Assembly: GCA_028279315.1 (NCBI GenBank) | Contig: JANQNZ010000288.1 | Location: forward strand, 1-40,100 | DNA from: Rhodophyticola sp. | GTDB lineage: Bacteria; Pseudomonadota; Alphaproteobacteria; Rhodobacterales; Rhodobacteraceae | Reading direction: 5' to 3' | Length of the DNA: 40,100 nucleotides | Part shown: positions 17,580 through 26,627 of the stretch, piece after piece | Position numbering within the stretch: the first letter of the stretch is position 1 | Layout of the letters: each line of letters opens with the position of its first letter | Made by a program: the position numbers and the translations under genes | Notes under the pieces: model-generated | Database searches by the model: none | Told to the model about the DNA's origin: nothing | What the model saw: the letters and a program-made list of their open reading frames with translations, nothing else

Positions 17580-18284
17580 GTGAACGACATTGTCGAAGGC
17601 CTCGCCGCCGCGTTCTGGTTGATCGTCACGGCAGATGCAGAGCTGATTGAGATCAGCCTCCGCTCGCTCCAGGTGACACTGACAGCACTTCTGATCGCTG
17701 GTCTGATTGGCTTTCCCCTTGGCGCCTGGCTTGCGGTGCAGCGGTTCCGCTATCGCCGGGCAACCATCGCGGTTTTGAACGCGCTGATGGGGTTGCCGCC
17801 GGTGGTTGTGGGGCTGATTGTCTATATCCTGCTGTCGCGATCCGGGCCGTTTGGGGTCTTTGGCCTTCTCTTCACGCCAACCGCGATGATCATCGCCCAG
17901 GTGATCATCATCACGCCGCTTGTGGCCTCCATCACCCATCAGGCGATGCGGGAGCTATGGGCGGAATATCACGATCTTTTAATCTCGCTTCACGCTACGA
18001 AATGGCAGCGCATCTGGACGTTGATCTGGGATGGGCGCCGGGCGCTTCTGACCGCGGCTTTGGCTGGGTTTGGGCGCGGAATAGGCGAAGTTGGCGCAAT
18101 CATGATCGTGGGCGGGAATATCGACAATGCGACCCGGGTTCTGACCACGGCCATCGCCTTGGAGACCGGGCGAGGGGATTTCGCGCTGGCCCTCGGGCTG
18201 GGCTTTGTCCTGATCGCGCTGGCGATAGGGGTCAGCGTCGTGACCCATTGGCTGGGCCGGACCGAGCGGGAGGGGCGCTGGTGA
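17580..18284 (+). CDS. tupB: Tungstate ABC transporter permease TupB
   Basis: GTG start; inner-membrane permease with EVGAIMIVGGNIDNATRVLTTAIALETGRGDFALALGLG characteristic of TupB. Confidence 0.85.
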   Translation: MNDIVEGLAAAFWLIVTADAELIEISLRSLQVTLTALLIAGLIGFPLGAWLAVQRFRYRRATIAVLNALMGLPPVVVGLIVYILLSRSGPFGVFGLLFTPTAMIIAQVIIITPLVASITHQAMRELWAEYHDLLISLHATKWQRIWTLIWDGRRALLTAALAGFGRGIGEVGAIMIVGGNIDNATRVLTTAIALETGRGDFALALGLGFVLIALAIGVSVVTHWLGRTEREGRW

Positions 18285-18994
18285 CCTCGATCCTGCCCAT
18301 CACGCTCACAGGCGCTGAGGTGCGGCGCAAAGGGCGGACGATCCTGGGGCCCGTTAATCTGACCCTAGAGGGGCAGGGGCTGACCATTGTTCTGGGCCCG
18401 AATGGCGCGGGCAAGACGACGCTTCTGAAGGCGCTTCATGGGTTGGAGCGGTTAAGTTCGGGCCGCTTGTCGCAAAATCTGCCGCCCGAGGCCGCGCGTA
18501 CGCGCCAGGCCTATGTGTTCCAAATTCCCATCGTCCTGCGCCGAAGCTTGCGGCAGAACCTGGCCTATCCGCTCCAGTTGCAGGGGGTGGCCAAGGCGGA
18601 GATTGCCGAGCGGGTGGAGGCTTGGGCGGCGCGGATCGGGTTGGACCACCTTTTGGACAGCCAAGCGACCCGGCTTTCGGGTGGTGAGCGACAGAAACTA
18701 GCCCTGGCCCGGGCGCTGATCTCGGGTCCCGATCTGCTGTTTTTGGATGAGCCCTGCGCCTATCTCGATGGCCGGTCAACGCGCGAGATTGAGGCGATCC
18801 TGACCGAGGCGCGGGATGCGGGGACGCGGATTGTGATGGCCACCCATGATTTGGGCCAAGCGCGGCGTCTGGCGACCGAGGCGATCTTTGTTCTTGGCGG
18901 GAAAATCCACGATAGAGGCCCCGCGCCCGGCTTTTTCGCCAACCCAAACCGCCCGGAAACCCGGGCCTATTTCGACGGAGATATCATCGAATGA
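18281..18994 (+). CDS. tupC: Tungstate ABC transporter ATP-binding protein TupC
   Basis: Walker A GPNGAGKTT, signature LSGGERQK, Walker B LLFLDEP; GTG start overlaps tupB stop. Confidence 0.85.
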   Translation: MTSILPITLTGAEVRRKGRTILGPVNLTLEGQGLTIVLGPNGAGKTTLLKALHGLERLSSGRLSQNLPPEAARTRQAYVFQIPIVLRRSLRQNLAYPLQLQGVAKAEIAERVEAWAARIGLDHLLDSQATRLSGGERQKLALARALISGPDLLFLDEPCAYLDGRSTREIEAILTEARDAGTRIVMATHDLGQARRLATEAIFVLGGKIHDRGPAPGFFANPNRPETRAYFDGDIIE

Positions 18995-19797
18995 CTGTGC
19001 GGCTTCTGACGATCTTGACCGCGATTTGGTTGGCCGGGGTTGCCCAGGCAGAGACCATGCGGATGGCGGTGACAACCTCGTTCCATAATTCGGGGCTAAG
19101 CGATGTCCTCTTGCCCGCGATTGAAGAGGATCTGGGGCTTGAGGTGCAGCTTTTGGTTGTGGGGACGGGTCAGGCAATCCGGCTGGGCGAGGCGGGCGAT
19201 GTGGACGCCATTCTGGTCCATTCCCGAACCGCGGAGGAGGCATTTGTCACCGGCGGCTACGGCACGCACCGCCGCGAGATTATGTATAACGATTTCGTTC
19301 TGATCGGCCCGTCGGATGATCCAGCGGGGAGCGCGGGGGCGGAGACGGCGGCGGGGGCCTTGCAGATGATTGCAGAGGCGGAGGCCGCCTTTGTCAGCCG
19401 CGGCGACGACAGCGGGACCCATAAGGCAGAGTTGGCGATTTGGGACAGCGCGGGGCTTGGGCCCGAAGGCTTTGGCCGCTGGTACAACGCCGTTGGGGCC
19501 GGGATGGGGGCCAGTCTGAATACCGCGGCGGGGCTCGACGCCTATATCCTGTCGGATCGGGCAAGTTGGTTGAATTTCGGCAATCGCGGGGAGCTCGCGA
19601 TCCTCTTTGAGGGCGATCCGGCGCTCTTCAATCAATATGCCTATCTGCCGGTGAACCCGGATCGGCACCCGCATGTCGAGGCGGAGCACGCTGCGGCGCT
19701 GGAGAATTGGCTGACAAGCCCGCGCGCGGCGACGTTGATCGATGGGTATGAGATCGGGGGCGAGGGGTTGTTTGTGTTCAATGCGGTGGGGGAGTGA
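18991..19797 (+). CDS. tupA: Tungstate ABC transporter substrate-binding protein TupA
   Basis: Signal peptide; VTTSFHNSGLSDVLLPAIEEDLGLEVQLLVVGTGQAIRLGEAGDVDAILVHS. Confidence 0.88.
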   Translation: MTVRLLTILTAIWLAGVAQAETMRMAVTTSFHNSGLSDVLLPAIEEDLGLEVQLLVVGTGQAIRLGEAGDVDAILVHSRTAEEAFVTGGYGTHRREIMYNDFVLIGPSDDPAGSAGAETAAGALQMIAEAEAAFVSRGDDSGTHKAELAIWDSAGLGPEGFGRWYNAVGAGMGASLNTAAGLDAYILSDRASWLNFGNRGELAILFEGDPALFNQYAYLPVNPDRHPHVEAEHAAALENWLTSPRAATLIDGYEIGGEGLFVFNAVGE

Positions 19798-19892
19798 AGG
19801 GGAAGGTGATCCGCGTCGGTATGATGATCTTGGTCGCCCAGTTGGACGTCACGCCGAACGCCGGTCTTTCTACGTCCCCCGCCCGGAATCAA

Positions 19893-20043
19893 GCCGAAGG
19901 CGCCGGGCATCGACAGGCCGCCCGGGCGGTCTGGCGATTTGGCTGAGTCTGGGTGCGGAGATTGGAGCGAGGAGGGGCTTGGCGGGGATAAAGCGCTGCC
20001 GCTCAATCGTAAGATCGCCAGCCCTCGGCCTGTCGATGCCCGG
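19893..20043. repeat. Dispersed 151-bp palindromic repeat, copy 1
   Basis: Ungapped alignment to 36619-36769 with 17 mismatches counted by eye; 18-bp inverted repeats at 19903-19920 / 20026-20043. Confidence 0.9.
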
Positions 20044-20108
20044 TTTGTGCCGCGCTTTGGGCGAGGCAAGCCCAATTAGCCTCGCCCAATACCGTCGGCA
20101 TCTCTTAC

Positions 20109-22307
20109 CTAAGCCGCCTTCGCTTCGGGCCCAAACCGCCCATAGAAGCTCTGCCCTTTCTTCGCCATATCGCGCAAGACGTCCGGCGTGGTGAACCGGT
20201 CGCCATAAGCCTCGGTCAGCGCATCACAGCGCTCAGTCGCATATTCCGCACCCAGAATGTCGAGCCAAGAGAACGGGCCACCCGACCAAGGCGCAAAACC
20301 CCAACCCAGGATCGCGCCGACATCGCCCTCGCGGATATCCATCAGCACGTCTTCTTCCAGAGCACGGACGGCTTCCAGCACCTGCACGAAGAGCAACCGG
20401 TGCTGGACCTCGGTCAGATCGGGTTGCTCCTCGGCCACCGGAAACTTCTCGCTCAAACCGTCCCACAACCCCTGGCGTTTGCCCTTCTCGTCATAGGCAT
20501 AAAACCCGGCATTGGATTTCCGGCCCAACCGGCCCTCATCCGCCATCCAGAAGATCACCTCATCCGAGGTGTCGTCATAAGCCTCGCCCATCGCGGCCTT
20601 GGTGGCCTTGGCGATCTTCACGCCCAGATCGATGGAGGTTTCGTCAGTCAATTGCAGCGGCCCAAGGGGCATGCCCACCAGCTTCGCGGCATTCTCGATC
20701 AAGGCGGGCGCCACACCCTCCTTCACCATACGGATGCCTTCGTTGATGTAAGGGATGATGCAGCGGTTGGCGTAGAAGAACCGCGCATCGTTGACGACAA
20801 TCGGCGTCTTGCGGATTTGGCGCACGAAATCGAGCGCTTTGGCCACCGCCACATCGCCGGTTTGCTTCCCTTTGATGATCTCCACCAGCATCATCTTGTC
20901 GACGGGAGAGAAGAAATGGATGCCGATGAACTGCTCGGGCCGGGCGGAGGCTTTGGCCAATTCCGTGATCGGCAAAGTTGAGGTGTTGGTGGCGAAAATC
21001 GCGTCCGCGGGGATCACGGCCTCGGCCTTGGCGGTGACCTCGGCTTTCACGCCCACATCCTCAAACACCGCTTCGACGATCAGATCGCAGCCCTCCAGTG
21101 CGGCATAATCGGTGGTGGGCGTGATCCGGCCCAAGACTTGCGTCTTTTTCTCTTCGGTCACGCGTTTGCGCTGAATGCCTTTGTCGAGCAGGCCTTCGGA
21201 ATAGGCTTTGCCTTTCTCCGCGGCCTCTTGGGCATTGTCGATCAGCACCACCTCGATCCCGGCATTGGCCGAGGCATAGGCGATCCCGGCCCCCATCATG
21301 CCTGCGCCCAGAACGCCCACCTTCTTGACCTTTTGGTCGTCCACAGCAGGGCGGTTCGCGCCTTTCTCCAATGCCTCTTTATTGATGAAAAGCGAGCGGA
21401 TCATGGCCGATGACGAGGGGTTCATCAGCACGGAGGTGAACCAGCGCGCCTCGATTTGCAGCGCCGTGTCGAAGGGCACCAATGCGCCTTCATAGACCGC
21501 CGAGAGGAGCGCCTTGGCCGCCGGATAGACACCTTTGGTCCGCCCGTTGATCATGGCGCTCGCGCCCACGAAGGTCATGAACCCTGCGGGGTGATAGGGC
21601 GCGCCGCCGGGCATTTTCCAGCCCTTTTGATCCCATGGCTTCACGATATCGGCGTCGCCCGCGGTCAAGACCCACTCTTTGGCCTTCGCCAGAAGTTCAT
21701 CCGCGGGCACAACTTCATCAATCAGTTGCGCCGATTTCGCTTTGGCTGGATTGAGGCTGCGGCCTTCCAGAAGCACGGGCGCCGCGGCCATGGCACCGAC
21801 CATGCGGGAATAGCGCATGGTGCCGCCGCCGCCCGGGAAGATGCCGACGAGGATTTCAGGCAGGCCGATCTTGGCTTTGGGATTGTCGGCCATGAAACGG
21901 CGATGGCACGCGAGCGCAATTTCGGTTCCGATCCCCATACAGGTGCCGGTGATGGCGCAGGCCACGGGTTTGCCGCCTTTATTGGTCTTGGGGTCCATCC
22001 CGGCACGTTCCAACCGGCGCAGGATGCGATGGCCGTTCATGGTAAAATCGAAAAGACCCTGGGCCGGATCATCGCCCGACTCCTCGCGGATTTTGGCAAG
22101 CGTGTTGAGATCCATGCCGCCGGCAAATGTCTCTTTGCCAGAGGTGATGACGATCCCCTTCACAGCCTCGTCCCCAAGCGCGTCATCGATCAGCGTCTCG
22201 ACGGTGGCAAAGGCCTCCCGCGTCAGCACATTCATCGATTTGTCTTTCACATCCCAGGTGATGACAGCGACGCCATCGGCGCCTTTTTCCATCGTGAAAT
22301 CAGTCAT
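20109..22307 (-). CDS. Bifunctional enoyl-CoA hydratase/3-hydroxyacyl-CoA dehydrogenase (FadB/FadJ-like)
   Basis: Crotonase N-term domain; KKVGVLGAGMMGAGIAYASANAGIEVVLID Rossmann motif; HFFSPVDKMMLVEII. Confidence 0.93.
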   Translation of the reverse strand: MTDFTMEKGADGVAVITWDVKDKSMNVLTREAFATVETLIDDALGDEAVKGIVITSGKETFAGGMDLNTLAKIREESGDDPAQGLFDFTMNGHRILRRLERAGMDPKTNKGGKPVACAITGTCMGIGTEIALACHRRFMADNPKAKIGLPEILVGIFPGGGGTMRYSRMVGAMAAAPVLLEGRSLNPAKAKSAQLIDEVVPADELLAKAKEWVLTAGDADIVKPWDQKGWKMPGGAPYHPAGFMTFVGASAMINGRTKGVYPAAKALLSAVYEGALVPFDTALQIEARWFTSVLMNPSSSAMIRSLFINKEALEKGANRPAVDDQKVKKVGVLGAGMMGAGIAYASANAGIEVVLIDNAQEAAEKGKAYSEGLLDKGIQRKRVTEEKKTQVLGRITPTTDYAALEGCDLIVEAVFEDVGVKAEVTAKAEAVIPADAIFATNTSTLPITELAKASARPEQFIGIHFFSPVDKMMLVEIIKGKQTGDVAVAKALDFVRQIRKTPIVVNDARFFYANRCIIPYINEGIRMVKEGVAPALIENAAKLVGMPLGPLQLTDETSIDLGVKIAKATKAAMGEAYDDTSDEVIFWMADEGRLGRKSNAGFYAYDEKGKRQGLWDGLSEKFPVAEEQPDLTEVQHRLLFVQVLEAVRALEEDVLMDIREGDVGAILGWGFAPWSGGPFSWLDILGAEYATERCDALTEAYGDRFTTPDVLRDMAKKGQSFYGRFGPEAKAA

Positions 22308-22430
22308 GTCGGTCCTCTTTTCTGTCTCTGTCGCAGGGCCTTTGGCTTTGCGCCATTGGCACCCGGCGGATGTCTTTCAACCTGTTGGGGATCGGGGCCT
22401 TGCCAATCCCTTTGCCTTTGGGGCCGCGCA

Positions 22431-22898
22431 TCAGGCGGTCCCGCTTTCCAAAACCTCGCCGTTCCGATCCGTCAGGACCCAATGGCCGTCGGCGTCACGC
22501 CGCCGGGCCCGGCCAAGGTCCGGGTAATGCACGACATCGCCTTTCGCCCGCGTTCCGACGACCAGATATTGGCAGGGCGCGTCCGAGCGGTTGTGGAGCA
22601 TATGGCCATTGGCTTCCCCCGCCTTCCAGGTCACCGCATCGCCGGGTCGAAGTGGCGTCTCGCCGGTCTCTTCAATCAGCACAGCCTCGCCCGCGACCAT
22701 CCAAAGGAACTCATCCTCTGCCTCATGCCAATGCCGGTCAGAGGAGCGTGCGCCGGGCGCCAATGTCTCCAAGGCAACCCCGAATTGGGTCAGCCCACCG
22801 GCATCGCCCAAGGCCAGCCGTTCATAGCCGCCGAGCGCATCTTCCCCGCGGCTGACGACGTGCTCGGGCAGATCGCGGATATCAATCTTCGGCATCAT
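22431..22898 (-). CDS. Cupin domain protein
   Basis: HWHEAEDEFLWMVAGEAVLIEETGETPLRPGD...NGHMLHNRSDAPCQYLVVG double cupin motif; start MMPKIDIRD. Confidence 0.85.
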   Translation of the reverse strand: MMPKIDIRDLPEHVVSRGEDALGGYERLALGDAGGLTQFGVALETLAPGARSSDRHWHEAEDEFLWMVAGEAVLIEETGETPLRPGDAVTWKAGEANGHMLHNRSDAPCQYLVVGTRAKGDVVHYPDLGRARRRDADGHWVLTDRNGEVLESGTA

Positions 22899-23364
22899 CA
22901 CCCCCGGGGTCTTTTGCGGTGTCTTCCGGCAGCTCGGCATGGGGCGGGACCTTTGGCATCAAAACGGGCCAGGTCACATTGGCAATGGCATTGACCGAGG
23001 CGGCAACGCGCCAAACACCACCCTGCCGCTCAAACACAAACCGGTTGGGGTAAGGCGGCACCAGGTGGTTGGCGTTGTGCAGGATATGGGTTGTGTGCTC
23101 CCCGGAAATCCGGTCGGGGCCATCAAACTCGGCGTGATCGACGAGGCGGATATAATTCGTGACCTTGTGGGCCTTCAGCGAGTCCGAATAGCCCTGAAAG
23201 CTGCGCCTCAGCTCCTCTTCATTCTCCATCGTCAATGTGCCTGAGAGGGTCTGCATCACATGGGGCAGCATGATATGGGGCAGGAATTTCTCGAAATCGC
23301 CTTCCAACAGCGCATCCGACAGGATGTCCAGAAGCTCCTGATAGATATCGGTCGCGGAACTCAT
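22882..23364 (-). CDS. NTF2/SnoaL-like protein, paralogue of 23361-23810
   Basis: ~160 aa; shared layout with downstream paralogue (DRISGEHTTHIL / DRITGKHRTYIL). Confidence 0.7.
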   Translation of the reverse strand: MSSATDIYQELLDILSDALLEGDFEKFLPHIMLPHVMQTLSGTLTMENEEELRRSFQGYSDSLKAHKVTNYIRLVDHAEFDGPDRISGEHTTHILHNANHLVPPYPNRFVFERQGGVWRVAASVNAIANVTWPVLMPKVPPHAELPEDTAKDPGGDDAED

Positions 23365-23810
23365 GACGTCCGATCCCGACCGCGCATGAAGCGCGGGCTG
23401 ACGACGGTGCAGGTCTTGTTTTCCACATGGGCGCGCAGCTCGGTGGCCATCCAGTGCCCGTCCACCCGCTCCATCACCATGTCATTCACATAAGGCTCAA
23501 TCACATAACGCCCGCCACGCAGGATATAGGTCCGGTGCTTGCCGGTGATCCGATCGGGGTTATCCGGGTCGACCTCAGCCTCTGTGCAGATGCGGTGATA
23601 GTCCAAGGCCCCCATGCGTTGCAGATACGCCCGAAAATCTTCGACCACGGCGCAAAGCTCCTCCGCCGTTCTGACGAGCATGCCTGCATCGGCGGTGTAC
23701 ATCTGATTGGGCAATTTGAGATGCTGAAGCACGGTGGCACAGTCCTTGGTCCAGACCGCGCGCGAGACGATATCGAGGTTCAACTGATAGATCTCGCGCG
23801 CATCCGTCAT
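23361..23810 (-). CDS. NTF2/SnoaL-like protein, paralogue of 22882-23364
   Basis: ~149 aa; 4-nt overlap with the next gene. Confidence 0.7.
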   Translation of the reverse strand: MTDAREIYQLNLDIVSRAVWTKDCATVLQHLKLPNQMYTADAGMLVRTAEELCAVVEDFRAYLQRMGALDYHRICTEAEVDPDNPDRITGKHRTYILRGGRYVIEPYVNDMVMERVDGHWMATELRAHVENKTCTVVSPRFMRGRDRTS

Positions 23811-23816
23811 ATGGGT

Positions 23817-25031
23817 TCAGACCCTTTCGATGATCGTCGCCGCCCCCATCCCTGAGGCAACGCAAAGCGTCGCAAGACCGGTGCCTTTGCCGGTCCGCTC
23901 CAATTCATCCAGAAGCGTCCCCAAGATCATCGCACCCGTGGCCCCAAGCGGGTGCCCCATGGCGATCGCCCCCCCATTCACGTTGACCTTATCATGATCG
24001 GCGTCAAAGGCTTGCAGGAAACGCAAAACGACGGAGGAGAAGGCTTCGTTCACCTCGACGAGGTCGATATCGCCGATCTCCATCCCGGCCTCAGACAGGA
24101 TCTTCTGGGTCGCGGGCACAGGACCCGTCAGCATGATCGTGGGATCGGTGCCGATCTTGGTTGTCGCTTTGATCCGCGCCCTCGCGGTCAGCCCGTATTC
24201 CTCCCCAAAGGCTTTGTTACCGATCAGAACCGCTGCGGAGCCATCAACAATGCCCGAGGAGTTGCCCGCATGGTGCACGTGATTGATCGCCTCCAGATGC
24301 GGGTATTTCATCAGGGCCACCTGGTCGAAGCCCGGCATGACCTCTCCCATCTCTTTGAAGGAGGGGTTAAGCGCGCCAAGCGCCTGCATATCGGTGCCCG
24401 GGCGCATATATTCATCGCTGTCGAGGATCGTCAGACCGTTCTGATCCTTGACCGGAACAACGGATTTTGCGAAACGCTCCTCTTCCCAGGCCTTCGCGGC
24501 GCGGTTCTGGGATTCCACCGCATAGGCATCCGCATCATCGCGGGAGAAGCCGTATTCGGTGGCGATGATATCGGCGGCGATGCCTTGGGGGACGAAATAG
24601 GTGTCCATGGCAATCGAGGGGTCGACAGCGATTGCCGCGCCGTCGGATCCCATGGCGACCCGGCCCATCATCTCCACCCCGCCGGCGATATAGGCATTGC
24701 CAGCACCGCCCCGCACCTGGTTCGCGGCGAGGTTCACGGCCTCTAGCCCACTGGCGCAGAAGCGGTTGATGGCGAGGCCGGGGATCGACTCGTCGAGGTC
24801 CGAGGCCAGAACAGCGGTCCGCGCCAGACAGCCGCCTTGTTCACCCACTTGCGTGACATTGCCCCAGATCACGTCTTCGACCGCATGGCCATCGAGATTG
24901 TTCCGCTCTTTCAGGCTGTTAAGCGTGAAGGCCGACAGACGTGCCGAGGTCACCTCATGCAGGCTCCCATCTTTGCGGCCTTTGCCGCGGGGGGTGCGGA
25001 TTGCGTCGTAGATATAGGCGTCGGTCATCAT
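23817..25031 (-). CDS. Acetyl-CoA C-acyltransferase (thiolase)
   Basis: INRFCASGLEAVNLAANQV active Cys region, NVNGGAIAMGHPLGATGA, CVASGMGAA. Confidence 0.93.
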   Translation of the reverse strand: MMTDAYIYDAIRTPRGKGRKDGSLHEVTSARLSAFTLNSLKERNNLDGHAVEDVIWGNVTQVGEQGGCLARTAVLASDLDESIPGLAINRFCASGLEAVNLAANQVRGGAGNAYIAGGVEMMGRVAMGSDGAAIAVDPSIAMDTYFVPQGIAADIIATEYGFSRDDADAYAVESQNRAAKAWEEERFAKSVVPVKDQNGLTILDSDEYMRPGTDMQALGALNPSFKEMGEVMPGFDQVALMKYPHLEAINHVHHAGNSSGIVDGSAAVLIGNKAFGEEYGLTARARIKATTKIGTDPTIMLTGPVPATQKILSEAGMEIGDIDLVEVNEAFSSVVLRFLQAFDADHDKVNVNGGAIAMGHPLGATGAMILGTLLDELERTGKGTGLATLCVASGMGAATIIERV

Positions 25032-25678
25032 GTCTGCTCCCGTGTGTCTTGGCCCACGGTTGGCGCGGGCAGAAGGTCATAAGGGTGTTTCCAGCCGGGC
25101 GTTGCCGCGATGCGGTCCAGCCAGCGGTCGATATTGGGGTAATCGGCCCGGTCGAAACTGAAAGGTTCGGGGTAATAGAGATAACCCGCGCAAGAGATAT
25201 CGGCGCAGGTCAGGTGATCTGTCGCCAGCCAATCGCGGCTGGCAAGCTCCCCATCGAGCACGGTCAGCGACGCTTTCAGGCGCCCGGAGAGAAATCCGAT
25301 GGCCCCGGGGTCGCGTTTGTCTTCCGGGATGAAATTCATCAGGAATCGAAGCGGCCCGGCCATGCCCGAGACTTTCTGATTGTCGAAAATCGTCCAGCGC
25401 AGGATGTCGCGGGCCTCCGCCGGGGTGTTGCCGCCAAGCTTGCCCGTGGTCTCCATCACCCAATGCTGGATCACACCCGATTGGGTGAGGGTTTCTGTGC
25501 CGGTGTCCAAAACCGGGACCTCGCCCATGGGGTTCAAAGCGCGGAATTCGGGCGCGCGGGTTTCGCCGTTGAAGAAATCGACAAAGCGCGCCTCCCACGG
25601 CACGCCGGCCAATTCGAGCGCCAGCGCGGCTTTGTAGGCGTTTCCGCTTTCGGCGAAGCAGTAGAGGGTAATGGTCAT
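25028..25678 (-). CDS. Glutathione S-transferase family protein
   Basis: MTITLYCFAESGNAYKAALALELAGVPWEARFVDFFNGE GST N-domain. Confidence 0.88.
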   Translation of the reverse strand: MTITLYCFAESGNAYKAALALELAGVPWEARFVDFFNGETRAPEFRALNPMGEVPVLDTGTETLTQSGVIQHWVMETTGKLGGNTPAEARDILRWTIFDNQKVSGMAGPLRFLMNFIPEDKRDPGAIGFLSGRLKASLTVLDGELASRDWLATDHLTCADISCAGYLYYPEPFSFDRADYPNIDRWLDRIAATPGWKHPYDLLPAPTVGQDTREQT

Positions 25679-26394
25679 GGGCGAACACTTTCGATATCGG
25701 TGATGTTGAGCCGCGTTTCCAGGCTCACAAACCCGTCCGGCAGATCGAAAATGACCGTCACCGGGCACCATCTGTCGCCGCAGGGGCGGTCCCATTCGGT
25801 GGCGTCGAAAGGTGAGGGCGGCGAAACCAGTGCCGGGCGTGATGCGCGGACCAGCGAGAGGGTGTAAGGCAGCCAATCGTCGAGAAAAAGCGCCATTCCG
25901 GTCTGCCGGTCCTCTGGAAAGGCGGCCGCAGCGCGCCATTCCAACCTGCAATTCATGCGCGTTTCCCCGGGGCTCAGCCAAATCGTTGGGTGCCCGTTGT
26001 CCTCATCCGCGTCGATCGACCCGGTGGGCGACAAGACCTGGGGCCCGTCGGTGGCAGGCTGGATTTCTCCAAAGAGGTAGGGAGACTGCGCATAGGCCGC
26101 GAACCCCGGTGGCATCACGTCATCAAGCGGCGCGCCGCGTTCCAGCCCCAGGCAGACATTGCGAAACATCCTGAGAATGAGGATCAGCCCCAACTCATGG
26201 CTGACCGGCTGAGCCACGGTCCCATGCCGGTCCGTGCTCAGATCCGCATAGCCCTGAACATCGGCAAAGATCTCTGCCGCGCGGGGGTGCGGCTCCGGGC
26301 CCGGCCCGGCCGATCCAAACTCAAAGGAACTCTGGCCGTGGGCCGGAACGGCAAGCGCAAGCACTAAGGCAGGTGCCAGACCGCGCAACATCAC
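25675..26394 (-). CDS. Predicted secreted/periplasmic protein, unknown function
   Basis: Signal peptide MMLRGLAPALVLALAVPAHGQ; 4-nt overlaps with both neighbours. Confidence 0.75.
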   Translation of the reverse strand: MMLRGLAPALVLALAVPAHGQSSFEFGSAGPGPEPHPRAAEIFADVQGYADLSTDRHGTVAQPVSHELGLILILRMFRNVCLGLERGAPLDDVMPPGFAAYAQSPYLFGEIQPATDGPQVLSPTGSIDADEDNGHPTIWLSPGETRMNCRLEWRAAAAFPEDRQTGMALFLDDWLPYTLSLVRASRPALVSPPSPFDATEWDRPCGDRWCPVTVIFDLPDGFVSLETRLNITDIESVRP

Positions 26395-26603
26395 CGTTTC
26401 CGCTCTTCAAGCTCGGAGTTGAAGATGCGGATGCGGGCCACGAAATTCTCCTCATTGATCACGCTTTTCCAGTTCTCGAACAGGAAAGACAGGAACTCCC
26501 CTTCATCCAGCCCGGCGTCCTCCGACAGTTTCCGCATCCGGCGGAATGCATCCTCACTCATCGCCAGGTTCGGGCGGCGGGTCAGGCGAAGGCGTTTGGG
26601 CAT
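26391..26603 (-). CDS. Small (70 aa) charged protein, unknown
   Basis: Position in operon and coupling to the downstream gene. Confidence 0.6.
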   Translation of the reverse strand: MPKRLRLTRRPNLAMSEDAFRRMRKLSEDAGLDEGEFLSFLFENWKSVINEENFVARIRIFNSELEERKR

Positions 26604-26627
26604 GTCCTAATCCTTCCCGTTTGGCGC

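Noticed and set aside
19641-20075. Minus-strand ORF sharing peptide SPDRPGGLSMPGAFG with ORF 36403-36783
   Set aside because: Similarity is explained by both ORFs crossing the 151-bp DNA repeat; the similarity stops with the repeat, so this is not evidence of a protein family.
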